Shown: positions 39,368 through 49,096, numbered from the stretch's first letter. The stretch: 64,000 nt of DNA from Rhodothermales bacterium (GCA_041391505.1 JAWKNW010000001.1:186001-250000); one strand, 5' to 3'. Notes: generated by a model from the letters alone, not told the origin. Made by a program: numbers and translations.

Positions 39368-40936
39368 TCAGCCCGCGCCGGCCCGCTCGCGTTCGACGAG
39401 GACGCGGCGCAGGATCTTGCCGGACGGCACCTTGGGGATTTGATCGACGAAGGCGACCTTGCGGACCTTCTTGTAGGGAGCGACGCGTTCCGCCACGTAG
39501 TCCATCAGCGCCGTCTCCGAGAGCGACGCGCCGGCTTTGAGGACCACGAAGGCCTTGGGCACCTCGCCGGCCTCCTCGTCCGGACTCGGGATCACGGCGG
39601 CGTCGGCGATATCGGCATGCGTGAGCAGGACGGCCTCGAGTTCGGCCGGCGCGATCTGGAGCCCTTTGTATTTGATGAGCTCCTTCACCCGGTCGATGAC
39701 GTAGAGAAAGCCTTCGGCGTCGGTGTAGCCGATGTCGCCGGTATGCAGCCATCCCTCCGTGTCGATCATGTCCCGCGTGGCGTCCGGCTTGTTGTGGTAG
39801 CCGCGCATGACCTGCGGGCCGCGGAGCCAGATTTCGCCGGTTTCGCCGGTCGCGACCGGAGCGCCGGTGGATAGGTCCGCGATCAGCACCTCGGTATTCG
39901 GAATGCACGTGCCCACGGCGCCGAGCCGATCCGGGACCAGCGGCGAGCAGATGTGCGTGACCGGGCTGGTCTCGGTAAGCCCGTAGCCCTGCCGGACCGT
40001 GCAGCCGAGCCGGTCCTGGCACATCCGCGCCAGCGCCTCGGACAGCGGCGCCGCACCCGACGTGATATGGACGAGCCGGCTGAGGTCGTATCGGTCGACG
40101 AGCGGGCTCTTGGCCAGGAACAGGATGATGGGCGGCACCAGGAAGGCCAGGGTCACGCCATGATCCTGCATGTTTTGCAGGAACGACTCCGGCTCGAAGC
40201 GCGGCATCGTCACGATCGTGGCGCCGGCGTAGAGCGCCAGTCCCATGATGGCCGTCATCCCATAGATATGATAAAAGGGCAGGATGCCGATCAGCACATC
40301 GTCCGACGTCACCGGCAGGGCCGCCATGACCTGCATGACATTGCCGACGATGTTGGCGTGGGTGAGCATGACCCCCTTCGGCAACCCGGTCGTGCCGCTG
40401 CTGTAGGGCAGTGCGATCAGGTCGTTTTCGGGATCGATCGCGACCTCGGGGACCGGAGCCTTCGAGGCGCGCAGGGTTTCGTACGGCACGCAGCTCTCCG
40501 CCTCGCCGAAGACGATGATGTGGCGGACGTGGGTGCCATAGGCCGCCTTTTTGGCGGTCTCGATCACGGCCGGATGCGCAACCAGGTAGACGGCCTCCGA
40601 ATCCATCAGCTGCGCGTGGAGCTCGTCCGCCGTGTAGGTTGGATTGATGGTCGTGTTGACCGCCCCGTTCATCGACACCGCCAGAAAAACGACCGCGTAC
40701 TCCGGCACGTTCGGGCTATAGAGCGCCACCTTCTCGCGGGGCCGCAGCCCGAACGCATGCAGGCCGGCGGCGACGCGTTCGATCGATATGCGCAGGGTGT
40801 CGTAGGTGAGGGTGCGTCCGGTTGCGCCATCGATCAGCGCCGGCCGATCCGCCAGCTCCGCAAACCGCTCGGCGATAAAGGCATGCAGCGAAACACGGGG
40901 AATGGTGATGTCGGGTAGCGGACTGCGAACGATCAT
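39368..40936 (-). CDS. AMP-forming acyl-CoA ligase, 4-coumarate-CoA ligase-like
   Basis: 522 residues. Signature motifs of the ANL superfamily: YSSGTTGLPKGVMLTHANIV (the AMP-binding P-loop), QGYGLTETSPVTHI, the GWLHTGDIGYTDAEGFLYVI hinge, and DRVKELIKYKGLQIAPAELE. The C-terminal catalytic lysine is in KVPSGKILRR. It forms an acyl-adenylate and then an acyl-CoA from a carboxylic acid. By similarity to plant-type 4CL and medium-chain ligases the acid may be aromatic or fatty; not certain. Single gene, convergent with glpF. Confidence 0.92.
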   Translation of the reverse strand: MIVRSPLPDITIPRVSLHAFIAERFAELADRPALIDGATGRTLTYDTLRISIERVAAGLHAFGLRPREKVALYSPNVPEYAVVFLAVSMNGAVNTTINPTYTADELHAQLMDSEAVYLVAHPAVIETAKKAAYGTHVRHIIVFGEAESCVPYETLRASKAPVPEVAIDPENDLIALPYSSGTTGLPKGVMLTHANIVGNVMQVMAALPVTSDDVLIGILPFYHIYGMTAIMGLALYAGATIVTMPRFEPESFLQNMQDHGVTLAFLVPPIILFLAKSPLVDRYDLSRLVHITSGAAPLSEALARMCQDRLGCTVRQGYGLTETSPVTHICSPLVPDRLGAVGTCIPNTEVLIADLSTGAPVATGETGEIWLRGPQVMRGYHNKPDATRDMIDTEGWLHTGDIGYTDAEGFLYVIDRVKELIKYKGLQIAPAELEAVLLTHADIADAAVIPSPDEEAGEVPKAFVVLKAGASLSETALMDYVAERVAPYKKVRKVAFVDQIPKVPSGKILRRVLVERERAGAG

Positions 40937-41328
40937 GGGCGCGGGTGAGCGAGGTCCAGGGATACGACGCTATCTTAACCGACAGCGAGCACGTCTTCAA
41001 GTACGGGCGACCGGACGTCACAGCACGCCGCGCTGGACGATGCGGGGGGTGGAAGCAGGAAGCCCGATCCAGGGAGCATACCTCAGCCCCCGCTCCCATG
41101 CAAACGGATGCGCCATTTCGATGCGCCAATTTCCGGGTGTTTTTCTGACTTTTGCCCGCGATGGCACGACAGAGACGCAATGTGGTCCGCTGCGCGGCGT
41201 ATATCGTTGCGGGAGACCGGTTTGAGGCCGGCGTCCTTCACCGCGGGCGCCCCCGGCGCTTCCCGTGGCCCCGGTGGCGTTTTTTTTCTTCGGATGTCCT
41301 ATATTCACATCCGTCCCAAACTGATTGT
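40937..41328. other. Intergenic region of 392 bases
   Basis: No gene seen. The only landmarks are a run of eight T at 41281-41287 region and TATATTC near 41301, a possible -10 for the DUF2513 gene. Several open frames exist here, but none shows coding character. Confidence 0.45.
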
Positions 41329-41709
41329 ATGAAGCGAAATCTCGATCTGATGCGCCACATCCTGCTCCAGGTAGAAGAGCAGGGCGATCCGGCTGAGCCG
41401 TTGATCCACGCGCTTTCACTGGACGACGTGGATCAGCATCTCGTCGACGAGCACGTCAAGCTGCTCATCGACTCCAAGATGCTCGAAGGCGAATACAAAT
41501 ACACCACGAACAACCGCATCCTGTTTACGGCGATTCGCAGCCTGACGTCGCGCGGCCACGATTTCCTGGACAATGTCCGAAATCCGAACGTCTGGAATCA
41601 TATCAAGGAGCGCGTGCAAACAACGACCGGCACCGCTTCTTTTGACCTCATCGAGGACCTGTCCCGCCAACTCGTCGCCGCGGCTCTAAGCCGCCCGAGA
41701 ACGGCCTAG
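41329..41709 (+). CDS. DUF2513-family protein
   Basis: 126 residues from the ATG at 41329 (MKRNLDLMRHILLQVEEQ). The DUF2513 hallmark is complete: the N-terminal LDLMRHILLQVEE, DEHVKLLIDSKMLEGE, and RSLTSRGHDFLDNVRNPNVW. The family is usually found on phages, plasmids and genomic islands, often in defence-like or cargo regions, with a winged-helix-like fold. Here it stands alone, followed by a 42-residue membrane peptide. A possible host role in gene regulation is inference only. Confidence 0.92.
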   Translation: MKRNLDLMRHILLQVEEQGDPAEPLIHALSLDDVDQHLVDEHVKLLIDSKMLEGEYKYTTNNRILFTAIRSLTSRGHDFLDNVRNPNVWNHIKERVQTTTGTASFDLIEDLSRQLVAAALSRPRTA

Positions 41710-41750
41710 GCGTCCACCTGCTCTGTTGTACCTAAATCAAAAGGCGCTGC

Positions 41751-41879
41751 ATGCCTTTGGAAGAGCGACACATGCAAAACGAGTCGGCGACCAGGACGCG
41801 ACTGTCCAGCTTCGGGTGCCCGCTGTTTATCATCAGCTTTATCATCTTGCTGATTCTGGTCGCATTATTGCTCATCTGA
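41751..41879 (+). CDS. Putative 42-residue single-pass membrane peptide
   Basis: An open frame from ATG 41751 (or ATG 41772 for 35 residues) to TGA 41877-41879. It reads MPLEERHMQNESATRTRLSS then FGCPLFIISFIILLILVA and LLLI. It has a polar N-terminus and one membrane segment, with a GCP motif just ahead of it. AAAAGG lies just upstream as a possible ribosome site. The peptide ends 129 bases before the formyltransferase gene, in the same direction. No homologue recognised; coding status rests on layout only. Confidence 0.45.
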   Translation: MPLEERHMQNESATRTRLSSFGCPLFIISFIILLILVALLLI

Positions 41880-42007
41880 CCGCGTTTCACGGGTAAAGGG
41901 CCGGCGCCAGGCGCCGAGCGGCCTATTCCCGGATCGCGCCGTCGCGTGGGAGGAAGGTTTTTCACCTTCGCCACCCCGGGCGCCCGAACACGCCGTCCGA
42001 TCGAGCC

Positions 42008-42955
42008 ATGCGCATCGCCTTTTTGTGCAATTCAGAATTTGCACTGCCGTCCGTCCCGCTTCTCGCGCAACACGGTATGCTGGCCGGACTCGCCTGTTCG
42101 GACCTCGCGCCTCACATCGCCGGCATGCTCCAGGAGCAGGCTCGCCAGCTCGGCATCCCCTTCGCCACCGTGGCCCGCGCCACGATCGCCTCGGATCTGG
42201 AGGACTGGCTCATCGCCAGCCGGGCCGATGCGGCCCTCGTGCAGACCTTCCCCTACCGCATCCCGGCCGCCGTGCTGGACCTCCCGCGGCACGGGTTCTT
42301 CAACATTCACCCGGGCAAGCTGCCGGCCTTTCGCGGCCCCGACCCCGTGTTCTGGCAGATCAAACAGGGCAGCGCGTCGGGCGCCGCCACGCTGCACCGG
42401 ATGACGCCCGCGTTCGACGACGGGCCGATCGTGTGGATGGAGGAGGTGGCCATCGGGCCGGAAGACACGTATGGCGTGCACCTTAGCGTGCTGATCGAGG
42501 CCGCCGGCCGCTGCATCGAGCAGTTCATCGCGCTGCTGTCGGCCGGCGAGCTACCCGCGCTCCCGGCGCAATCCGAAGCCGAGGCCGGCTATCAGGGCCG
42601 GCCCGGCCTCGACGACCTCACGGTCGACTGGTCCGCGTCCGACGCCGCCGCCATCGCGGCGCTGGCGCGCGCCGCCAATCCGACCTATCAGGGGGCGGTG
42701 GCTTTCCTGCGCGACACGCCGGTCCGCATCCTGGAGGCGCGCCCGACGCCGTTCGAGCCGATTCCCCGGCTGCCGGCAGGCACCGTCATCGCCACGACGC
42801 CGGATCGCGGCCTGCTCGTGCTCTGCGCGGGCGGCACCGTGCTCCAGCTCGCCATCGTCGCCACTGACGAAGGCACATTCAGCGGCGCCCGCTTCGCCGC
42901 CCTGTTCGGGATCTCCATCGGGGAGAAATTTTCAATGCCGGCGTTCGTATCTTGA
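42008..42955 (+). CDS. Formyltransferase-like (N10-formyl-THF dependent) protein
   Basis: 315 residues. The N-terminal domain has the formyltransferase core: IAFLCNSEFALPSVPLL, then FFNIHPGKLPAFRGPDPVFW with the NxHPSxLPxxRG-type motif, and ATLHRMTPAFDDGPIV with the catalytic Asp. The C-terminal part (about 220-315) resembles the OB-like domain of methionyl-tRNA formyltransferase (TVIATTPDRGLLVLCAGG). It may transfer a formyl group to an amino sugar or tRNA. The true Fmt of the organism is probably elsewhere, since the usual def neighbour is missing here. Confidence 0.82.
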   Translation: MRIAFLCNSEFALPSVPLLAQHGMLAGLACSDLAPHIAGMLQEQARQLGIPFATVARATIASDLEDWLIASRADAALVQTFPYRIPAAVLDLPRHGFFNIHPGKLPAFRGPDPVFWQIKQGSASGAATLHRMTPAFDDGPIVWMEEVAIGPEDTYGVHLSVLIEAAGRCIEQFIALLSAGELPALPAQSEAEAGYQGRPGLDDLTVDWSASDAAAIAALARAANPTYQGAVAFLRDTPVRILEARPTPFEPIPRLPAGTVIATTPDRGLLVLCAGGTVLQLAIVATDEGTFSGARFAALFGISIGEKFSMPAFVS

Positions 42956-42994
42956 CGGCGTTTCGTGCTTTCCCCTCCTACCTCCCTACCGCGT

Positions 42995-43429
42995 ATGATT
43001 CATATCCAGGTGGAGCGTGTTGACGACGCGTTCCATTTCGTGGGCCGCAACGACCGCGGCAATACCGTGCACATGGATACCGGTGTCGAAGATGGCGGCT
43101 CTGGCCAGGGCGCCGGGCCGATGCAAACCCTCCTGATGGCGCTTGGCGGCTGCAGCGGGATCGACATCGTATCGATCCTGAAAAAAGGCCGGCAGGACAT
43201 CACGTCGTTCCGCGTCGATTTCGAGGCTGAACGCGCCCAGGGGGAGATACCATCCCTCTACACACGCATCCACGCCCATTACGCCCTCGAGGGCGACCTC
43301 GACCCCGACAAGGTGCGCCGCGCCATCGACCTGAGCCTCGAAAAATACTGCTCCGTGGCCAAGACGCTCGAAAAAACGGCCCAGATCACGTACTCGTTCT
43401 CCGTCAACGCTGTCGATTATGCCCAGTAA
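42995..43429 (+). CDS. OsmC-family protein
   Basis: 144 residues from the ATG at 42995 (MIHIQVERVDDAFHF). Typical motif GAGPMQTLLMALGGCSGIDIVSIL with the first cysteine in GGCSGID and the second in LEKYCSVAKTL. This is the YhfA-like branch, distinct from the member at 10124-10549. It likely reduces organic or persulfide peroxides. It overlaps metZ by 11 bases, which is consistent with a link to sulfur-amino-acid metabolism and persulfide handling. Confidence 0.9.
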   Translation: MIHIQVERVDDAFHFVGRNDRGNTVHMDTGVEDGGSGQGAGPMQTLLMALGGCSGIDIVSILKKGRQDITSFRVDFEAERAQGEIPSLYTRIHAHYALEGDLDPDKVRRAIDLSLEKYCSVAKTLEKTAQITYSFSVNAVDYAQ

Positions 43430-44621
43430 CGCCCCCCACGACCCCTCGAAATCCCTGCACGAAGAAACCCGCGCCATCCGCACCCAGACCGAGCGCTCGA
43501 CGCAGCGCGAACACGCGACGTCGATCTTCATGACGTCCAGCTTCCTGTTCGACGACGCCGAACATGCGCGCGCCCTGTTCGCCAAGGAGCGAAGCGGCAA
43601 CATCTATGCGCGGTACAGCAACCCGAGCGTCGACGAGTTCGTGGTCAAGATGTGCGAACTGGAGGAGGCGGCGGACGGCATCGCCGTCGCGTCGGGGATG
43701 TCGGCGGTGTTCACCGGGCTCGCCGGCCTGCTCAAGAGCGGCGACCACATCCTGGCGTCGCGGTCTGTCTTCGGCTCCACGCACCAGATCCTGACCCAGC
43801 TGCTCCCGCGCTGGGGTATCACGCACAGCTACGCCGACATCGAGGCGCCCGAGCGCTGGGAGGCGCTCATCCAGCCGAATACGAAGATCTGCTACGTCGA
43901 GACGCCGTCCAACCCGGCGCTGGACCTGATCGACCTCGACTGGCTCGCCGGCCTCTGCAAGGCGCGCGGGGTGCTGCTTTTTGTCGACAACATCTTCGCC
44001 ACGCCGATCCTCCAGAAGCCGATGCGGCACGGCGCCGACCTCGTGATGCACTCCGCCACCAAATACATCGACGGCCAGGGGCGCGGCATCGGGGGCGTGA
44101 TTCTGGGGAGCGCGGAAATCATCGAGCCCATCCGGTTTTTCGCGCGGCACACCGGTCCGTCGCTTTCGCCCTTCAATGCCTGGATGTTCAGCAAAAGCCT
44201 CGAGACGCTGGCGGTGCGCATGGAGCGGCACTGCGCCAACGCCCTGGCGCTGGCGCGCTTCCTCGAAGGACACCCGGGCGTTGAGTTCGTGAAGTACCCG
44301 TATCTGCCCTCGCACCCGCAGCACGAGCTGGCGCGGCGGCAGATGTCGGCCGGCGGCGGCGTGGTGACGTTCGGCGTCAAGGGGGGGATCGAGCAGGGCC
44401 GGCGGTTTCTGGACGCCCTGGCGCTGTGCTCGCTCTCGGCCAATCTGGGCGACACGCGGTCCATTGCCACCCACCCCGCCAGCACCACCCACAGCTCGCT
44501 CAGCGAAGAAGATCGGCAGGCCGTTGGTATTTTACCCGGACTTGTCCGAATTTCGGTCGGTTTAGAACACATCGACGACATCGTCGCCGATATCGATCAG
44601 GCGTTGAACCGCAGCGCCTGA
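43419..44621 (+). CDS. metZ: O-succinylhomoserine sulfhydrylase
   Basis: 400 residues. Cys/Met-metabolism PLP enzyme: YARYSNPSVDEFVVKMCELE, AVASGMSAVFTGLAGLLKSG, the cofactor Lys215 in MHSATKYIDGQGRG, and LSANLGDTRSIATHPASTTH. The GQGRGIGG and LSPFNAWMFSKSLETL sequences are those of MetZ rather than of cystathionine gamma-synthase. It makes homocysteine from O-succinylhomoserine and sulfide. The start overlaps the OsmC gene, so the two are translationally coupled. Confidence 0.93.
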   Translation: MPSNAPHDPSKSLHEETRAIRTQTERSTQREHATSIFMTSSFLFDDAEHARALFAKERSGNIYARYSNPSVDEFVVKMCELEEAADGIAVASGMSAVFTGLAGLLKSGDHILASRSVFGSTHQILTQLLPRWGITHSYADIEAPERWEALIQPNTKICYVETPSNPALDLIDLDWLAGLCKARGVLLFVDNIFATPILQKPMRHGADLVMHSATKYIDGQGRGIGGVILGSAEIIEPIRFFARHTGPSLSPFNAWMFSKSLETLAVRMERHCANALALARFLEGHPGVEFVKYPYLPSHPQHELARRQMSAGGGVVTFGVKGGIEQGRRFLDALALCSLSANLGDTRSIATHPASTTHSSLSEEDRQAVGILPGLVRISVGLEHIDDIVADIDQALNRSA

Positions 44622-44648
44622 TACCCCACCAGCGCCGCCGGCCTCGCC

Positions 44649-46433
44649 ATGCATCTTGCCTCGATTGACTGGACGATCATCTTCGCCTTTTTCGCCGTGT
44701 CGCTTTTCGTGGGGCTCTGGTTCTCGCGCAAGGCCGGCGACAGCACGACCGACTTCTTCCTCTCGGGGCGCAGCATGCCCTGGTGGCTGCTGGGCGTCTC
44801 GATGGTCGCGACGACGTTTTCATCCGACACCCCGAACCTCGTCACCAACCTGGTGCGCGTCGACGGCGTCGCCGGCAACTGGGGCTGGTGGGCGTTTCTG
44901 CTGACGGGGATGCTGACCGTGTTCGTCTATGCCAAGCTGTGGCGCCGGTCGCAGGTGATGACGGACATCGAGTTTTACGAACTCCGGTACAGCGGGAAGG
45001 CGGCGGCGTTTTTGCGCGGATTCAGGGCGCTCTACCTCGGCCTTATTTTTAACGTGGTCGTGATGGGCTCCGTGGCGCTGGCCGGCATCAAGTTCGGCGA
45101 AATCATCCTCGGGTGGCCGGGCTGGCTGACGCTGACGGTGGCCGGCTCGATCACCCTCGCCTACAGCACGGTCGGCGGATTGCGGGCGGTCATTATCACG
45201 GACTTCTTCCAATTCATCATCGCGATGTTCGGCTCGATCGCCGCCTGCGTCTATCTGCTCGGGATGGAACAGGTCGGCGGCCTGAGCAACCTGCTGCAGA
45301 ACCCCGCCGTCTCCGACCGCCTCAGCCTGATGCCCGATTTTTCGAACCCGGAGGCCTGGGTGCCCATCCTGCTCGTCCCCATCGCGGTGCAGTGGTGGGC
45401 TTCGTATTACCCGGGCGCCGAACCCGGCGGCGGCGGCTACATCGCCCAGCGCATCTTCTCGGCGAAGAACGAGAAACACGCCATGACGGCGACGCTGTTT
45501 TTTAATGCGGCCCACTACGCGCTGCGCCCGTGGCCGTGGATCCTGATCGCGCTCGCCTCGATCGTCGTGTTTCCGACGTTGACCGATCTGCATGCGGCCT
45601 TTCCGAATCTGCCGGCGGACAAGCTCGGCCATGACGTCGCGTACCCGGCTATGCTCACCTTCCTGCCGCCGGGGCTGCTCGGACTCGTCGCCGCGTCGCT
45701 GATCGCAGCGTTCATGTCGACGATGTCCACCCAGCTCAACCTGGGGGCATCGTACCTGGTCAACGACTTCTACCAGCGCTTCATCCGGCCCGACGCGACC
45801 CAGCGGCAACTCGTCTGGGCCGGCCGGATTTTCACCATCGTGTCCACCGTCCTCGGGCTCGGGCTGGGCCTGCTGTTGACCGACGCCGGCCAGGCTTTCT
45901 CGCTGCTGCTCCTGCTGGGCGCCGGCACGGGGCTCATCTACATCCTGCGCTGGTTCTGGTGGCGCATCAGCGCGTACACCGAGATCGTGGCGATGATTTC
46001 CTCGATGATCATCGCCGGCTATCTGACCTTCGTGCACGACCGGCTCGGCTTTTTGCCGATGTCGGGCTCGGCCAAGGTCGTCGTCGGCGCCCTGCTGACG
46101 ACCATCGTGTGGATCGTGGCCACCTACTTCACGCCGCACGACGACGACGCGACCCTGCGCGCCTTTTACCGCCGCATCAAGCCGGGCGGCAACGGCTGGG
46201 ATGCCGTGCTGGAACGCGCCCGGCTCGACGGCGACCCGATCCCGAAAGAAACCGGTCAGCTCCCGATGGAAATCCTGGGGATGCTGCTCGGCTGCATCGC
46301 AGTCTACGGGGCGCTCTTCGCCACCGGCTTTTTCATCTACGGCGAAATGACGTCGTCACTGATCGCCGGCGTGGTCAGCATCGCCTGCATCGTCGGCCTC
46401 GTCCGCATTTTCCCGAAGTTGACGTTTTTTTGA
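44649..46433 (+). CDS. Sodium/solute symporter (SSS family)
   Basis: 594 residues with about 14 hydrophobic segments. Features of the SSS family: DFFLSGRSMPWWLLGVSM, YSTVGGLRAVIITDFFQFII (the conserved GGxxAVxxTDxxQ motif), and AAFMSTMSTQLNLGASYLVND with the sodium-site serines. The C-terminus carries an extra segment (PIPKETGQLPMEILGMLLG). The substrate may be a sugar or a carboxylate. It starts 27 bases after metZ; a shared transcript is likely but not a shared function. Confidence 0.92.
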   Translation: MHLASIDWTIIFAFFAVSLFVGLWFSRKAGDSTTDFFLSGRSMPWWLLGVSMVATTFSSDTPNLVTNLVRVDGVAGNWGWWAFLLTGMLTVFVYAKLWRRSQVMTDIEFYELRYSGKAAAFLRGFRALYLGLIFNVVVMGSVALAGIKFGEIILGWPGWLTLTVAGSITLAYSTVGGLRAVIITDFFQFIIAMFGSIAACVYLLGMEQVGGLSNLLQNPAVSDRLSLMPDFSNPEAWVPILLVPIAVQWWASYYPGAEPGGGGYIAQRIFSAKNEKHAMTATLFFNAAHYALRPWPWILIALASIVVFPTLTDLHAAFPNLPADKLGHDVAYPAMLTFLPPGLLGLVAASLIAAFMSTMSTQLNLGASYLVNDFYQRFIRPDATQRQLVWAGRIFTIVSTVLGLGLGLLLTDAGQAFSLLLLLGAGTGLIYILRWFWWRISAYTEIVAMISSMIIAGYLTFVHDRLGFLPMSGSAKVVVGALLTTIVWIVATYFTPHDDDATLRAFYRRIKPGGNGWDAVLERARLDGDPIPKETGQLPMEILGMLLGCIAVYGALFATGFFIYGEMTSSLIAGVVSIACIVGLVRIFPKLTFF

Positions 46434-46910
46434 TCGTGGGAGTGGCGGGATGCAGGATGTAAGATGCAGGATGGGTGTCGGCCGTCCTTTGAGCGGGTTA
46501 TGCAGATAGTATGACCATTCCGCGAAGGAAACGGCGATAGGATGCTGTATAGCCACGTCGAGATGGCCCAGACCTGTCTACCGTATCACAAACCGGGCGA
46601 CGGCGTTAGCGGGTACATACCCAAGCGCTGCGGCGCGGCTTGATTGGACAGCCGACGAACGTGCGGACGCCGGGCGGATGGTGGCGTCGCCGGCCAACGA
46701 AGCTATGGCTCTCGATGGGTTATCCCGGGTTACGCAGCGTCTGTGCCGCATTCCACGGGAAAAGCCTTCATTCGTCGCCAGGGAGCCGTCGAGGAAGCCG
46801 CTCGGAGCAGATTTCGTTTTAACCGGGGGATCACGAAGTCCCCTGCTTTACCTGAGCCGGCGATTTCGCTCTACGCCCCACCAAAAATGGCGGGCTACTT
46901 TTCTGAACCT
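46434..46910. other. Gene-free region of 477 bases at the island edge
   Basis: It begins with degenerate GGATGCA repeats (GGGATGCAGGATGTAAGATG from 46447), then a stretch with no coding signal, and has the GATTTCGCTCTACGCCCC motif at 46862-46879. The base composition drops here into the AT-richer block that continues to about 52146. The overlapping open frame at 46644-47111 has no recognisable coding character. Confidence 0.5.
46862..46879. repeat. 18-base motif, copy 1
   Basis: GATTTCGCTCTACGCCCC. The second copy (48589-48606) differs at one base. Each lies just downstream of the stop of a minus-strand gene in the AT-rich block. Confidence 0.55.
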
Positions 46911-48435
46911 TCATCTATCGGCAGCGGTGCGATAGAATACTCTTCCTATGCCGTCAAAACGACCAGGAAATTCGATAGCCGCCACATTCCCCTGATCATC
47001 GATGCGGAATTGCGGAAACCAGGCCTCACCTCCGCTGCGAGGGTTCTTTTTATCAATTCCCCACGGACCTCTATCTACAGCACGAAATGTATCATAATGC
47101 CAGTGTTCTAGGTCCTGGGTGTAGCGACCGAGCCTCATAACTAGCCCGCCAGACTCAAGGGTAACGGTTATTGCGCCGTAAATGCTATCGGTAAATTCGC
47201 CGGTATACCCAGCTAAATCGAGTGTTGTCTGAGTATCTGGCACCTATTCCGCGCTTTGAGTCTGGCTTCTGCTCTATCTTGCAGGCTTCGATACAATGCC
47301 AGTAGATCACGGCTCCAATCTTTTCCCGCCCCACCCAGATATTGGTCAAATACCTGATACATCAGTGCGTGCCTCAATTCAGGAGCATGGCTGTTGGCTA
47401 GTACGATGACACCGAGGCGCTCCTCAGGTAGCAAGCCTATTAACGAGCCTGTTCCTACATGACTTCCTGTATGCATGGCAACAAAGCGCCCTCGGTAATC
47501 CTGCAAAAACCAACCAAGACCATATGCAGTGAAATTAGGCTTTGCTTCACGAGTAGCGGCATTACTGGGAGGCAACAGAGCATTTGAGGGTGAAACAACT
47601 CAGTGAATGACGCTGGCTCCACCAATCGATCTTGGCCTACACGCGTGCTATCCAGAAGAGCTTTAACCCAGCGCGTCATTTCAAGCAGACTCGAACGCAT
47701 GCCGCCCGCTGCTCCACCAGCGGGGTAACCACGATATGCGACCACGCGCAACGTATCGTCAATAAGGCCGTGCGCCTGTGCTACCCCCTGGCTATCGGCC
47801 AATCCACGGCCGTTCGTTTTCGTGGCATGCATGCCCAACGGTCTGAGAATGTGATCCGTCACAAAGCGTTCCCATGACTGCCCGGAAACCGCCTCGATCA
47901 CGGCGCCGGCGACTACATACATGTCGTTGTTATATTCCCACGTCGAGCGTAAGCTTGAAGACTGTAGTGCAAATCGCAGGCTATAGATGCCCTCTTCAGC
48001 GGTGTCAATTAAATCCCACGGATTTGTCGGCCTTACCCCTGTGCGATGCGACAACAAATCACGGATGGTCAACTCTCGGGTGACGTAGGGATCTGCCACC
48101 TGGAAGTCGGGGAGATACGTTATGACAGGCGCATCAAGATCGACCTTGCCCTGATCAACAAGCTGCATGATCACCAGCGCTACAAAGGCTTTCGTATTCG
48201 AAGCCAGGCTGAAAAGTGTGTTCTCGTCGACCGCTTCACCTGATCGGACATCGCTGACGCCAAACCCTTGTAAAAACACCACAGAATCATCTTTGACAAT
48301 GGCGACCGCCAGACCAGGAATCTGCCAGGCCTTCCGCGCCTGCTCAATATATCCATCCAATCCTTGAAGCGGAGATTCCTGCGCTCGGGCAGGTATTGCG
48401 AGAGCAGCGACTAGCAACGCAGCGAAGAATTTCAT
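46911..48435 (-). pseudogene. Serine hydrolase (beta-lactamase class C-like) broken by two frameshifts
   Basis: The reading order on the minus strand is three overlapping frames. First 48435 to about 47570 holds the signal peptide (ALLVAALAIPARAQ), the SxxK-type active site as LFSLASNTKAF and YNN-like WEYNNDMYVVAG. It then shifts frame within MLCCLP (47565-47580), continuing as PPSNAATREAKPNFTAYGLGW to about 47240. It shifts again near 47235 into PDTQTTLDLAGYTGEF, the start of a C-terminal DUF3471-like domain ending at 46911. An intact protein would be about 500 residues. Either a decayed gene or two sequence errors; decay fits the foreign composition. Confidence 0.8.
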
Positions 48436-48588
48436 AAGTGTGCCACCAAGTCTATTTTACTGTCGCAACTGATCGGAAAATCGATTAGCCCATTCCCCAA
48501 TGTCACAAGCTAATACTAACCCGAGGATAATACTGTAGACCATTCGCCAGGCAGGCGACCTGCTCGGGACTCTACCCTGCCGGATCGG

Positions 48589-48606
48589 GATTTCGCCCTA
48601 CGCCCC
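48589..48606. repeat. 18-base motif, copy 2
   Basis: GATTTCGCCCTACGCCCC, differing from copy 1 (46862-46879) at one base. It is 26 bases past the stop of the small lipoprotein gene. Confidence 0.55.
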
Positions 48607-48631
48607 TCGGTCGGAAGTTTGCTTTCTGGCT

Positions 48632-49096
48632 TTACTTCACGATCATATTTCCTGCGTATTCCTCGGTAAACGTCTCCTCATATTTTGCCATTGCTGCTTT
48701 CACCTCCGGCCTTTCGGAGATAGTTCTCCACTTCGCGGATTCGTCACCTGAAAAGTAGCTGTTATGAGTGGCGAGGTCTGGAATCAAAGTGAGCATACCA
48801 AGATGCTCGGCATGTTGCCCAAAGTTCATGAAGCCTGTCATCTGCCAGGTAACTCCAGGCACAGCCTCATTAAATACATCCGAAAGCTCTTTGCCTATCT
48901 CCAGTGCCTCTTCCTTGTTTAGTTCTCCGTTGATTTCCAAAAAGCGAACAGATACGATAGTGCCTTCTGGCAATGCCGCAAACTCATTAGCACTCGGAGC
49001 CTGGGCGGTCTCAGCGACAGCAGGTTGATCGATGGCTTTTGCACATCCAAAACCAATAGCAGCTCCTAACAAAAGAGTAATAACAAAGTTTTTCAT
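48632..49096 (-). CDS. Small lipoprotein of unknown function
   Basis: 154 residues from the ATG at 49096 (MKNFVITLLLGAAIGFGC), a lipoprotein signal with the lipobox GFGC. The mature part has TIVSVRFLEINGELNKEEALE and a second half with VTWQMTGFMNFGQHAEHLGML, ending in YEETFTEEYAGNMIVK. A weak resemblance in size and strand pattern to ABM/Dabb ferredoxin-like domains is possible. No family recognised. It belongs to the AT-rich block, and codon use differs from the flanking core genes. Confidence 0.72.
   Translation of the reverse strand: MKNFVITLLLGAAIGFGCAKAIDQPAVAETAQAPSANEFAALPEGTIVSVRFLEINGELNKEEALEIGKELSDVFNEAVPGVTWQMTGFMNFGQHAEHLGMLTLIPDLATHNSYFSGDESAKWRTISERPEVKAAMAKYEETFTEEYAGNMIVK

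Noticed and set aside
40945..41332. Several short open frames in the gap before the DUF2513 gene
   Set aside because: No ribosome site, conserved motif or coding-like composition.
46644..47111. Plus-strand open frame of 155 codons
   Set aside because: Sequence is of low coding character, overlaps the end of the broken hydrolase on the other strand and has no recognisable motif.
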